Source: Hysterangium stoloniferum
Lineage: Eukaryota; Basidiomycota; Agaricomycetes; Hysterangiales; Hysterangiaceae
Direction of reading: 5' to 3'
DNA length: 64,000 nt
NCBI GenBank assembly: GCA_015178975.1
Contig: WHVD01000032.1
Span: 558,001-622,000 of the forward strand
Shown: positions 1-9,676 of the stretch, in pieces
How the letters are laid out: each line of letters opens with the position of its first letter
How positions within the stretch are numbered: the stretch's first letter is position 1
Notes under the pieces: model-generated
Told to the model about the DNA's origin: nothing
Database searches by the model: none
The model's input: only the letters and a program-made list of their open reading frames with translations
Program-made: the position numbers and the translations under genes

Positions 1-231
1 ATGCTAACTGTAGCTGTTGTTGCTGTTGTTGAGCTTTCCAGGTGGATGATGATGCTGTGGTGGTGCTAACTGCAAAATGGGTACCTGTGCCTGGAGTTGT
101 GGAATGGCAGGAGGTAATGCTAACTATAGCTGTTGTTCTGTTGTGGAGCTGGATTTCCAGGTGTATGATGATGCTGTGGTGGTGCTAACTGCAAAATGGG
201 TGCCTGTGCCTGGAGTTGTGGAATGGCATTA

Positions 232-443
232 CAGTGCCTCAAAAAACCCTTCTCATGTTTTATACTTTAGATGTATATTCCACGTAATTCAAAGAATAAA
301 AATGCAAAATATCAAAGATATTTGTGAATATGCTCTATCATATCTAGATTGTAAAAGTACAATACCATTACATAATCTCCAAATATGGAAATACTACAAA
401 TATTTATATACAAGAGATTCATGAGAAGGGTTTTTTTGCTGGC
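232..443 (+). repeat. Left terminal inverted repeat of TcA
   Basis: About 210 bp, matched in reverse by 3246-3451. Its outer tip (CAGTGCCTCAAAAAACCC, then TTCTCATG) reappears inverted at its inner edge, where CATGAGAAGGGTTTTTTT lies at 420-437. The two tips inside one TIR therefore face each other. Confidence 0.85.
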
Positions 444-1169
444 AGGTTTGATGACTATAAGTGCTTATAGTCATGTGACTTTGTTGATTTTTTACTTCCA
501 GTTGGGTCCTATCAACAAAATCACATGATGTCACATGATGTCACATGACCATGTTGTACTGGAGTGTAAATATATGGCTTTTAGTAACCAGCAATGCCCC
601 AATTCCCAAAATCCGCACTTTATCTCTTGCCAGCCAGAATCATATCCTCTCATTGCTTGATGTTGGCCATTCAGCTAGCCACATTGCAGCTTCTACTGGT
701 CATAGCATTTCCACAGTCTCTAAGCTTTGCTCTAGGCATCGTTCTCATCTCTCAAAGTCCATTGGTGGTTGTCCCTCAAAGCTTTCCCCTACCAACATTC
801 ACTATGCACAGCACCTCATCAGTTCTGGGAAGGCTGACACTGCTGTTGATGTGACCAAAGCCCTTAGGAATCTCACCAACCAGTGCATCTCTACGCAAAC
901 TGTGCACAGTAGTCTCAAGATGGTTGGGATGAAGGCTGTGATGAAGAGGAAAAAGCCCCTTCTCGGCAAAAACCATAGGAAGGCAAGGATGGACTTTGCT
1001 ATAGCACATCAGCATTGGACTGTGGAGGACTGGAAGAAGGTGGTATGGTCTGATGAAACCAAAATCAACAGGTTGGGGTCAGATGGGAGGAAGTGGGTCT
1101 GGAAAAAGGCTGGGGAGGGCTTGAGTAACAGGCTGGTTCAGGGGACTCAGAAGTTTGGAGGAGGATCTA

Positions 1170-1388
1170 CAGTGGGTCAAAAAACTGCCCCAATGTTTGT
1201 GCATTTTAGAAAGATTGATATTGTGTGAAGGAATGATATCAGCAAAAATTCTGAACAATTCACATGATATACTAGAACATGTTGGCTATCTACCAACTTA
1301 AGAAATTATGTGATTCTGATCAAAACTCTTTGCTCAATAAATCAAACAAAATAATCACTCATTGGGGCAGTTTTTTGACCCTCTATTA
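1170..1388 (+). repeat. Left terminal inverted repeat of TcB
   Basis: The outer tip CAGTGGGTCAAAAAACTG followed by CCCCAATG is repeated inverted at the inner edge, 1360-1382 (CATTGGGGCAGTTTTTTG then ACCCT). The intervening 165 bp matches 2596-2740 in reverse. Confidence 0.88.
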
Positions 1389-1529
1389 TTTTCTCTGCTT
1401 TTCAATGTTACACACTAGTATAAGGTAGGGGTGGGTCATGTGAATCATCAACATGTCATGTGACCTTATTTGTATCAATTTAGCATGTTGAACTTTGTTC
1501 ATTCATCTCCTTGACTCCTTACCACCACT

Positions 1530-2547
1530 ATGAAATCCATCTCTGCTGAAAAGCATTCTTCTGTTGTTTCTCTCCTCAGTGAGGGGTATTCCCATTGTCA
1601 AATTCAACCTAGGACTGGCCTGGGGAAGGGTACTATTGGCAGAATCAGTAGGGAGGTAGAGAGGGATAAGGAAAATCATCCTGGCGGCCATTCTTCCAAG
1701 CTTTTCCCTTATGATAAACAGTCAATTATCTGTCAAATCAGCTCTGGGAAGCTTGACAATGCTGTCCAAGCCACCCAATTCATAAATTCCATCATATCTA
1801 CCTTTGTCACTCCTCAGACTGTTAGGAATGTGTTGAAGGAAGCTGGCTTTAGGTCAGCAACAAAGAAGAAAGTCCCTATGCTCAAGGGGTCTCATCATCA
1901 GCAACATCTAAAGTTTGCCCAATACTATAAAAATTGGACTATGGAGGACTGGAAGAGGGTGTTGTGGACTGATGAGACAAAAATGAATAGGATTGGGTCA
2001 GATGGGAAGGTATATGTTTGGAAGCAACAAGAGGAACCAGTATCAGATGGGACCACCACACCAACTGTCAAACATGGAGGGGGAATAACTTGATGGTTTG
2101 GGGGTTGATGGGCTGGAATGGGGTGGGGAAGCTGATAGAGATGCAGGGGAACATGGATGCAGTGCAGTATTGTGAGATTTTGGAGGAGGGAGTGGAGGAG
2201 AGCATTGAAAGTTTGGAGATGGCTGAGGATAACTGGTACTTCCAACAAGACAATGATCCAAAACATACCTCAAAAAGGCAGACCAGTGGTTTTCTGACAA
2301 TAACATAATTCCCATGAAGTGGCCTGCCCAATCCCCTGATCTAAATCCCATTGAACACCTCTGGCAACACCTCAAGGCCAAACTCCAACAATATGACATA
2401 CCACCCAAAGGAGTACATGAATTATGGGACAGGGTGGCAAAGGAGTGGACTGAAATACCACCAGAGACATGCCAGAAGCTAATAGAAAGCATGCCTAGGA
2501 GGATACAGGCAGTTTTAAAGGCAAAGGGGGGTCATACAAAGTATTAG
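1530..2547 (+). pseudogene. TcB transposase with two frameshifts
   Basis: Tc1 transposase reading from ATG 1530 (MKSISAEKHSSVVSLLSEGY) through an N-terminal helix-turn-helix and the first catalytic Asp in VLWTDETKMN. The frame shifts near 2080 in a G-rich run (GGAGGGGGAATAAC), continues from there as NLMVWGLMGWNGVG to the second Asp in FQQDNDPKHTSK, then shifts again in an A-run near 2272. It resumes at 2314-2547 with WPAQSPDLNPIEHLW (catalytic Glu) and the family ending LKAKGGHTKY. Both lesions are single-base changes in homopolymers, so they are recent or could be sequencing errors. The predicted intact length is about 340 residues. It is most similar to the TcD transposase among those in this window (shared block GKLDNAVQAT). 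Confidence 0.85.
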
Positions 2548-2555
2548 ATTGTAAA

Positions 2556-2766
2556 ATAATAGAGGGTGCCCCAATGAGTGATTATTTTGTTTGATTTAAT
2601 GAGCAATGAGTTTTGATTGGAATCACACGATTTCTTAAGTTGGTAGATAGCCAACATGTTCTAGTATATCATGTGAATTTTTCAGAATTTTTGCTGATAT
2701 CATTCCTTCACACAATATCAATATTTCTAAAATGCACAAACATTGGGGCAGTTTTTTGACCCACTG
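2556..2766 (-). repeat. Right terminal inverted repeat of TcB
   Basis: Inverted partner of 1170-1388. The inner tip here (AGAGGGTGCCCCAATGAG, 2561-2578) has lost about 9 bp compared with the left inner tip. The outer tip is intact. Confidence 0.85.
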
Positions 2767-3245
2767 TATGATGGTATGGGGGTGCATGTTGTGGAAAGGA
2801 CCTGGGTATGCTTGTAAGATAGATGGGAGGATGGATGGAGACCTTTATCTCAATATTATGGAGGAGGACCTTCAAGCCAGCCTCAACTATTATGGAAAAT
2901 CTGTGGGTCATGTCATCTTCCAGCAAGACAATGACCCCAAATATACCTGCAAGAAGGCCCAGACTTGGTTTCAAAATAATAATTTCAATGTCCTCCCATG
3001 GCCAGCACAATCTCCAGACCTCAACCCCATTGAACGCTTGTGGGATCATATCAAGAGGAGGCTGGGGAAGTATGAGGTTGAACCAAAAGGGATACTGCAG
3101 TTGTGGGAGAGGGTGGAGGAGGAGTGGAACAAGATTGATGCAGAGGTGTGTCAGAATTTGATTGGAAGTATGCCTAGAAGGGTTGCAGCTGTGTTGAAGG
3201 CAAAGGGTGGCTATACCAAGTACTGAATATAAGTAGTTTTGTGGG

Positions 3246-3451
3246 TCAGAGTGGTCAGAAAAAAAACCCTTCTCATGAGTCTCTTGTATATACAATATTT
3301 GTAGTATTTCCATATTTGGAGATTATGGAATGGTATTGTACTTCCACAATCTAGATATGGTAGAGTATATTCACAAATATTTTTGATATTTTTGCATTCA
3401 TGGAAGATACATCTGAAGTATAAAACATGAGAAAGGTTTTTTGAGGCACTG
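3246..3451 (-). repeat. Right terminal inverted repeat of TcA
   Basis: Inverted partner of 232-443. The inner edge (3255-3279) carries AAAAAACCCTTCTCATGAG and the outer edge ends in GAGGCACTG. It is about 85-90 percent alike to the left copy by eye, with small indels. Confidence 0.82.
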
Positions 3452-4239
3452 TAATAGGTAGATGATCATAGTGCAGTTGTGGGGCTGGATGTCCAGGTGG
3501 ATGGTGAAGCTGTGGTGGTGCCCACTGCAACATAGGTTGTTGTTGTTGTTGTTGTTGTGGAGCTGGATGTCCAGGTGGATGGTAATGCTGTGGTGGTTGT
3601 TGCTGTGGATGGTGATACTGTAGTGGTACAGATACATTTCCTGGTTGATGACCATGCTGTGGATGTGGTGCTGACTGTAAAATTTGTGGCTGCAGTTGAG
3701 CAGGTTGGTCTAATGGTGGTAAAGCAGCATACTGAGCATACAGAGCAGCTACTGCAGCAGAGCCAACTGCAGGCTGGACAGCTTCATCTGCAGGTGCACC
3801 CTGTTGTATATGTGGTGCTAACTGAAGAATTGGTTGCCACAGTTGAACAGCTACATTGCCTCATACATGACCTGGTGCCTGTGGCTGAACAGGTGCATTT
3901 GCTGGTTGATGACCCTGCTGGATATGTGGTGCTAACTGCAAAATTGAGCAGCTGAATTTCCCCGACCCCGACCCCACCTAAGAGGTTGTAATGGTGGCAA
4001 ATCTTCATTGCCTATGCAAAAGAGCCACTGCATCAGAGCCAACTATAGCAGAGCTGCCTGCAGTAGAGCCACCTGCAGCAGAGCCACTTGCAGTAGAGCC
4101 ACCGGGCTGAGCAACCAAGAATGGATTATCAGATTGACCTCTACTGACAAGGAGATGGAGATGTCAGAATGGTTGATCAGGGGGTGGTATATTAGAATTC
4201 ACAGCTAAATGCTGATGACAATCAGATGAAGATGTCATT

Positions 4240-5530
4240 TGCAATTGTGCCCTATGCTGCCTTCACTCCACCTCCCAATTACACTCAGGTGTTCGATCCA
4301 TAATAATATAGCAATCACAGCAGCAGCAGCAGAGAGAGAAACCCTGCAAGAGAGGGGGAAGAGAGGAGGGGCAGAAAGTTGTAGTGAATTAGGCTAAAAT
4401 AAGCCAAAGAAATTTACAGGGAAAGGACTCACTTTCAATACTCCACTTATACTTATAGGGAGTGGTCACAAACACAGTAGAGACTGGCAGGGAAAAGAAA
4501 TGCAGACAAATGGGTCTAAAATAGCCCAAAAACACGAAAAATAATGCATAAATAATTTTTAATAGTATGAGGGAAGGTACCAATACAAACCTGGAGATAT
4601 GTTATATCTTCCAGTAACAATAGAAACAGCAATCAAGGCAAAACGGCCCAGAATAGAACATCAATTTCACTGTAAGAACAATATTTGAACAAAAAAAGGT
4701 AAGATTAATTACAGGGATGGGAATCACCTTCAATACTCCACTTATAATCATAGAGAGGACTCACCAGGCAGTGGAGAGTCCCAGGGAAAGGAAATTCAGA
4801 CAACTAGGTCTAAAATAACCCAAAAATGGGAAAGATAATGCATAAATATATTACAACAGCATGAGAAAGCCCAAAACATACCTGATATTATAGGATAGTC
4901 TTCAGACCGTGTATTTAAAAATTATGAATGAGAAGAATACCCAGGAAAGGGTAATTCCACTGCAAATAGATTATTTAATCATTAAAAAAAGCGAAAATTA
5001 ATTAATAATTGGTAGGAGCTCACCACACATTTTATATTGCCTGAGGAGGTGGGGAATGCTTCAGAGAAGATAAATGTTCAATATTGGGGGGTCCAGGGCC
5101 AGTGGATAGCCAGACTCCAACTACATAACAATATATTTAATTATTAAAAAAGTGAAATTTAATATAATTAAATAGAGGCCTCAACACACCTTGGTATTGG
5201 TCCAAATCCCTTGAGAAATATTCCAAAGAGCAGCCCCTCACAATTAAGGAGGACAAAGCTGGGAGAGGGAGAGGGAAAGGAAGAAAGTGTGGCAGCCTCA
5301 AGGCTTTACAGTGGGCTTCTGGGCTTCCCGCAGCTATGGCCAAAAATGTTCCCACACATCGCAAAATAGTTCCGGGTGTGTCACAAATGTCACGACAAAG
5401 CTCCCGCAGCATTGAAAAGGCTCCTGCACATGTCACACCATATCACATAATGCTCCTGCCATGCCAAAATACTCCTGCGAATGCCAAAAAGCCTCCGGAA
5501 ATGCTCCCATGCTGACTAAGAACAACCTTT
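4240..5530 (-). other. Spliced 5' leader of the repeat-protein gene with duplicated exon/intron pairs
   Basis: No long ORF fits, but the minus strand shows alternating exon-like blocks with clean splice signals. Leader block 1 ends at 5190 with donor GTGTGT. Intron 5189-5121 ends ATGTAG. Exon 5120-5024 has donor GTGAGC. Intron 5023-4960 ends TTGCAG. Exon 4959-4882 has donor GTATGT. Intron 4881-4810 ends TTTTAG. Exon 4809-4765 has donor GTGAGT. Intron 4764-4670 ends TTACAG. Exon 4669-4591 has donor GTTTGT. Intron 4590-4516 ends TTTTAG. The pair near 4959-4765 and the pair near 4669-4440 are clearly homologous, so an exon-intron unit of about 290 bp was duplicated in tandem. All blocks contain stops, so they are leader rather than coding exons. 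A (CTG)n stretch lies near 4318-4332. Confidence 0.5.
5128..5520 (-). repeat. Dispersed repeat covering leader exon 1; second copy at 48980-49370
   Basis: This stretch and 48980-49370 align along their length in the same orientation, from the A/T-rich intron (AGAGGCCTCAACACACC) through the CTCACAATT block to GCTCCCATGCTGAC. It covers the first leader exon and intron of the minus-strand repeat-protein gene, so the second copy is probably a fragment of a paralogous gene. Several short imperfect GCTCC(C/T) repeats occur near 5300-5515. Confidence 0.7.
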
Positions 5531-5709
5531 GGATGCTAATGTGCCCTCAGCTTAGTCACACACTCACATGCACACGATTAGCACAAAACCTTATTGATTA
5601 TCTGCCAATAAGGTTTTGTTTAATCATGTGACCTGTCAAAATTAGATATGTATATATAGCTGTTCACTTTCTAGTTCAACAACATCCCCACAACTCAACG
5701 TTCTACACC

Positions 5710-6696
5710 ATGAAAGCTCTTACAGTTAGCCACATTCTCACTTTGCTCAATAAGGGCAAGTCTGCTTCTCAGATCTCTGCAATCACTGGTAGAGGTCTGT
5801 CCACTATATCCAGAATTCACTTTACCCATTGCCCATCACTTCTGGTGGCCATCCATGCAAGCTTTCTCCCTTAGATACTCATTATTCCATCCAACAAATC
5901 ACTTATCAGAAGGCAGAACATGCCACTGAGGTAACCAAAATTCTTCAAAATATGACTGGAGAGTCCATCTTAGTGAAGACTGTTCATAGAGCACTCAAGA
6001 AGGCTGGAATGAGGGCTGTGGTAAAGAGAAAAAGGCCTTTACTCACTAAGAGGCATAGGAAGGCAAGGATGGACTTTGCTCTGGCACATAAGGACTGAAC
6101 TGTGGATGATTGGAAGAGAGTTGTTTGGTCAGATGAGACAAAAATCAATCATTTGAGGTCAGATGGGAGGAAATGGGTGTGGAAAAGGGCAGGAGAGGGG
6201 CTCAGTCATAGGCTGGCTGAGGGTATGGTCAAGTTTGGAGGAGGAAGTCTGATGTTGTGGTGTTGTATCTTGTGAGAAGGACCAAGATATTCCACCAAGA
6301 TTGATAGAAGGATGAATGCCAACCTTTATGTTAACATTCTGGAAGAAGCAACCTTGGAGTAATATTGCAAGAACACAGAAGATGTGGTCTTTCAGCAAGA
6401 CAATGACCCCAAACACAAGAGCAAGAAGGCCACCAATTGGTTTAAAGACAATGGATTTGTGGTCATGGTATGGCCACCTCAGTCTGTTGACCTTAATCCA
6501 ATTGAACACTCTGGTATTACCTCAAAAAGAGGCTGGGAGAGTATGAAGTGGCACCCAAGAGTATTCATAAGTTTTGGGAGAGGGTTCAGACAGAGTGGGA
6601 GAAGATCCCTGCCTCTACTTGTCAGAACCTGATAGGGAGTATGCCTAGAAGGGTTGAGGCTGTTTTTAAGGCAAAGGGAGGCTATACCAAGTACTA
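5710..6696 (+). pseudogene. TcC transposase, heavily broken
   Basis: Starts MKALTVSHILTLLNKGKSAS at 5710 with the usual N-terminal helices, then shifts frame near 5830. From 5829 it continues in a new frame through HPCKLSPLDTHY and RKARMDFALAHKD to a stop at 6096. Past the stop the same frame carries VVWSDETKIN, the first catalytic Asp. Another stop lies near 6274, and a deletion lies near 6505, where the Glu block reads LNPIEHSGITSKR instead of LNPIEHLW. The second Asp motif FQQDNDPKHK is visible at 6390-6420. The ending GKAKGGYTKY-like block ends at 6694. At least five breaks are visible, so this is clearly older than TcA and TcB. Confidence 0.8.
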
Positions 6697-6717
6697 GATT
6701 GTTTGATTTGTGTTCTT

Positions 6718-6935
6718 TTTATACCAGGGACAAAACCCTTCCAATGTGATTTTATTAGTGTTTTATTTATAGCATGGGAAATACTAATTCTTATGTCATA
6801 ATATTTTAAGGGCATATAGATAACATATTGACCTAACCAACCACCAAATGTCAGGTCTATATCTACAGTGGTTCTTGAGTTATTCAAGCATATTTGCACA
6901 ACTAAAAATCATTGGAAGGGTTTTGTCCCTCACTG
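6718..6935 (-). repeat. Right terminal inverted repeat of TcC
   Basis: About 215 bp with GGGACAAAACCCTTCCAATG at the inner edge (6728-6747) and its inverse, CATTGGAAGGGTTTTGTC, near the outer edge (6910-6927). This gives the third subfamily with the same facing-tips design. Confidence 0.8.
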
Positions 6936-7047
6936 TATTCTGCTGCTAAACACTACAACCCACATGACCCTGGAGCACCTTCTGACTCAAGGCACAGGTG
7001 ACAAGAGGGATGTATTGGGGATGGTTCATGCCATAGTTGTGAAGGTA

Positions 7048-7129
7048 CAGTGCCTCAAAAAACCCTTCTCATGTTTTATACTTCAGATGTATATTCCACA
7101 TAATTCAAAGAATAAAAATGCAAAAATAT
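7048..7129 (+). repeat. Isolated TcA terminal repeat fragment
   Basis: CAGTGCCTCAAAAAACCC and the following 80 bp match the left TIR of TcA (232-313) almost exactly, preceded by TA. The match ends abruptly at ATATCAA, so this is a truncated insertion. Confidence 0.85.
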
Positions 7130-7567
7130 CAACTGTACATATTGTACACACATGTGCCAGCTCATACTCTTGGTATCACTGTTGCTATTGCTCATATTGT
7201 GCATACTAGCAGCCCACACTAGAAATATCTCATCTAACACAAGCAAAGGTATGACGAGATATGTAAAACATTAACATTTTGATGTACTGGGAGTAGAGAA
7301 AATAATAACTTACATACAAAGACTTCCCCCTTGTGTATGAGGTATTATTCCATTTTGATAATAAATTTAGGAATCACATACTTCATTTAGATATCACAAC
7401 AAGTATATTGTCAAATTTAATCCTAATATAGTTCAATTGGGGTGGTTCAACAGGCAAATACTATGCAACTCATCACTGTGGTAATAATTCATGGACTCTG
7501 AAGTCTCTGGTACTGTTTGAAAGAGAGAATGATGAGGAGGCAAGTACTTTGAATCCATTGCATTATT
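7130..7567. other. AT-rich stretch without recognisable content
   Basis: No ORF, repeat partner or structured element was seen here. Confidence 0.4.
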
Positions 7568-7800
7568 CTACTAAAAATAGTATGAGTTAACTTATTGTAA
7601 TACACAATCTACAAGTGGGTAATAGACTTGTAATAATAGTACTTGTTTGTCAATCAATGTGTCAGTTAGTGAATCACCTTCTGACATGATTCATAGGGTG
7701 CTAGTTTAGGTGTACACGGGTTCTGGCATGCATTAACCTCAGAAAACATGGTCCACAATTAGCATCTTCCTATGAAAAAGTGAAGAAATGGGTGAACCAC
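7568..7800 (+). repeat. Dispersed repeat, second copy at 33893-34118
   Basis: From AAAATAGTATGAGTT to GAAAAAGTGAA this is about 85 percent alike to 33893-34118, which lies just upstream of a minus-strand gypsy gag fossil. It may therefore be an LTR or leader fragment of that gypsy family. Confidence 0.65.
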
Positions 7801-7856
7801 TGAAAAGGGTGGTTCCATCACCAATTCCAACATATTCACCAGTTACCCTTTTGGGG

Positions 7857-8045
7857 GAGAGGGTCACTCCTTCTGAAAGAGGGCTGGTCTACGCATTTAA
7901 TCGTCAGACACGTCCATAAGCAATCCCTAACATTTCAACATGGTTGATACTTTCACCGACTATAATATTAAATTTATGACATGCGGGAGAGGAAAGGTGC
8001 TGATACTCTGCATTCATTTCACAATAAGTGTCAGTGATTCACAGA
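7857..8045 (+). repeat. Segmental repeat block a, first copy
   Basis: Matches 21440-21630 closely, sharing for example GAGGGCTGGTCTAC and CATTTAATCGTCAGACACG. It marks the left edge of the duplicated region. Confidence 0.75.
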
Positions 8046-8462
8046 GTGAGTATAGCATCGTGACATATGGGTAGAGAATTCACGATACCAAGGAAGGTGT
8101 CGAAAAAACGAGTCAAAAAAAACAAGGTTTCTGAATGTAGTGAGGACTAATTGGTGCTAAGGGGGCTTCAAGTCCCATTTCACTCCCACCTTTTCACATT
8201 TTTATCTCTCCATGGCACAGCCAGTTTACTAACATCTGACATTGCGTAGAAGCGGTGCGCGCCTTTGCCTGTTTCTTAACGTTCCACAAAAGGAAAACTT
8301 GAAATGACTCCAAGTGAATGACGTAACTAGATTCGAGTTCAATCTTATTAATTTACCAAATAGCAGGCCCAGGCTAGCATCAGAGCTCTGCATGTTTCGA
8401 GGCTCGCAGATATTTACCAACAAAGTTTGTCCCGGTTGCATTCTGGACCCCAGCATATTTGC
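8046..8462. other. Single-copy stretch between repeat blocks
   Basis: No partner elsewhere in the window. A 75-codon minus-strand ORF (8229-8456) has no recognisable feature and is not called. Confidence 0.35.
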
Positions 8463-8720
8463 ATAATAATAATAATTTTTCCATTTCGTGTCCCCTCACA
8501 TTCCTACTCGATAGTCTTTAAATACCTCGGGCTTTTCCTCTCACTCACTCGTCCTTGTCTCTTTCTTATGTTAGTTTATTATTGGTTCCCTTTTGTGTAT
8601 TTTCGCTTCCGCCGGCCCGGGCTTGAGTATGAAGCGGCTTTACCTCCGGCTACACAAGAGAGCGGTGGGGACGCAATATAGCTCGCTTACTCGCCTCAGC
8701 CACGAAGGACAAAGATATGT
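8463..8720 (+). mobile_element. DIRS/Ngaro-like terminal-repeat remnant
   Basis: Contains the palindromic block CTCGATAGTCTTTAAATACC and the downstream signature CGCTTCCGCCGG...CTTGAG...GAGAGCGGTGG..GACGCAATA. Both are found in the split direct repeats of the DIRS-like elements at 29371-29733 and 30892-31393. It is a fossil fragment with no coding part. The same fragment recurs at 15277-15520 as part of the segmental duplication. Confidence 0.65.
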
Positions 8721-8924
8721 ACTCCGAATCTAATTAATTCCCACGTGGAAAAACTTTCGTTTCCGAAGCTCTTGCGAGGCGCAGTGAGGGTCAATGTTAG
8801 CCCAGTTATGGCCAGTTTCTCCATCGATCAAAGCCACGAGACGAATCACGCTTCAAATTTAATATCCTATATATTGGTACAAATTATAACGTGGGTAGCA
8901 TCTCCTGTTCATGTTCACACCCAC

Positions 8925-9676
8925 CGTAACCACCCTGCTCCCAGCCACCGATCACACTCCCGCTTGTCGAGATCCTGCTGCACTGCCCGCTCGTCAGCCC
9001 TGTTATACCGATCCAGATACACCGGAGGACCATATCAGATCTCCATAGCCAAGTCCAGGTAAGTCTTGCAGATCAGTTTTCGCTGGAGCTCTGCACACTC
9101 TGCACATTCTAGCCGAGGCTCCGCTTCTATAACGCAAGCTTGGCAGCGAGCGAGTTTGGAACACTCCCGACTGCACTTGACATGTTGGCGGACCTGCTGT
9201 GGTCCCGAGAATGTCTGTTGGCAACCAGGGCAGAAGTCGGTGTTAATTCTTTCTGCTATTCTCGAATGTTTGATCCCGTATGGACAATTGATTGTCATCG
9301 GGTTTGGGATCATCAAGAAGAGCAGACAGGAATTTTGAAGAGTCGAATGACTACGACTTATGTGGTGGCTTCTCAGAAGGTCTTGGCAGACTCCTCTTTA
9401 CGCGGGCAGCTTTAGAATGAATCTGCGACTGTTTTGGTCCATTGTGGTTTAGCGCCTTTTCTTTCTTTGGCGGGAACACCGGCGACATTGCTGAAAGATG
9501 GGAAGTAAATTCAGTGGATGAATACTCGCCTGCCCGCTGGTTGTTGTTGCTCCCTTGTCTATGGCCAGGAAGACTGTCGCTTCCCGCCAATAGTTCGGGA
9601 TCTCTGAAATTTTGTGGGTTTGCGAGTACGCTCCTGTTATGAATCTTATAAATAATTTGTCATTTATATGGGACAA
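8925..9676 (-). pseudogene. First copy of the C2HC zinc-finger-like ORF, internally deleted
   Basis: This is the counterpart of the intact 270-codon ORF at 15719-16531. The zinc-finger-like part (CPGCQQTFSGPQQVRQHVK...C) reads at 9035-9316. The N-terminal Lys/Pro/Ser-rich part reads separately at 9351-9590. Relative to the other copy about 155 bp is missing near 9260 and the frames no longer join. It probably became inactive after the segmental duplication. Confidence 0.6.

Larger units (their letters stand above)
1170..2766 (+). mobile_element. Tc1-family DNA transposon TcB nested in TcA
   Basis: A 1597-bp element bounded by CAGTGGGTC (1170) and GACCCACTG (ends 2766), with TA target duplications at 1168-1169 and 2767-2768. 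TIRs run about 1170-1388 and 2556-2766. It sits in the same orientation as TcA, inside the TcA transposase just before the second catalytic Asp region. It is a different subfamily from TcA because its TIR and transposase sequences differ clearly. Confidence 0.92.
545..3226 (+). pseudogene. TcA transposase, split by TcB insertion
   Basis: Tc1-type transposase that would cut and rejoin DNA at TA sites. The N-terminal half (545-1168) starts at one of two adjacent ATGs (545 or 551; the first was taken) and shows a helix-turn-helix region (LASQNHILSLLDVGHSASHI), a second helical region, and the first catalytic Asp in VWSDETK. The C-terminal half (2769-3226) holds the second Asp in FQQDNDPKYT and the catalytic Glu in LNPIERLW. 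I count exactly 34 residues between the latter two, the D34E spacing of the Tc1 clade. The ending KAKGGYTKY is shared with the other transposases here. TcB entered at the TA inside GGATCTATG. Across the empty site the frame continues as GGS-MMVWGCM, so the only visible lesion is the insertion. Whole protein would be about 360 residues, typical of the family. Confidence 0.88.
232..3451 (+). mobile_element. Tc1-family DNA transposon TcA, interrupted by TcB
   Basis: It is bounded by CAGTGCCTC at 232 and GAGGCACTG ending at 3451, each flanked by a TA dinucleotide (230-231 and 3452-3453), the target duplication expected of Tc1/mariner. Without the nested TcB copy and its extra TA it is about 1.62 kb. 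Terminal inverted repeats are about 210 bp. It lies inside the minus-strand Gln/Pro-rich gene. The transposase halves carry no stop apart from the TcB insertion, so TcA was probably still competent when TcB landed. Confidence 0.9.
1..4237 (-). pseudogene. Gln/Pro/His-rich tandem-repeat protein gene, decayed and split by Tc1 insertions
   Basis: Read on the minus strand from the ATG at 4237-4235, this codes for an acidic/serine start (MTSSSDCHQHLAVNS), a Gly/Ser/Ala stretch (about 4110-4030) and then long degenerate repeats rich in Gln, Pro and His. Recurrent modules include ILQLAPxxQxGHQP and HHPPGHPAPQ, with a run of glutamines at 3537-3556. A longer module (GSAAVAALYAQYAALPPL) occurs twice, near 3780-3700 and, altered, near 4040-3980. 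An in-frame TGA ends the first segment after 24 codons. Further stops and frame changes follow, for example a TGA after APGHV near 3868. The coding region is interrupted by the TcA transposon between 231 and 3452 and resumes at 230-1 with the same repeat type, so the gene runs off the left edge. I do not recognise a family. It resembles low-complexity nuclear or adaptor proteins, but no domain is visible. The upstream leader (4240-5530) supports a real transcription unit. Confidence 0.6.
5580..6935 (+). mobile_element. Decayed Tc1-family transposon TcC
   Basis: The right end is clear: CATTGGAAGGGTTTTGTC then CCTCACTG, ending at 6935 and followed by TA. The left TIR is degraded or truncated. 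Only ACAAAACCTTATTGATT (about 5582) and an inverted CCAATAAGGTTTTGTTT (about 5605) recall it. The transposase lies at 5710-6696. A remnant of the same TIR family lies at 49460-49585. Confidence 0.75.

Noticed and set aside
8229-8456. 75-codon minus-strand ORF
   Set aside because: No motif, no conservation in the window, and short enough to be chance.
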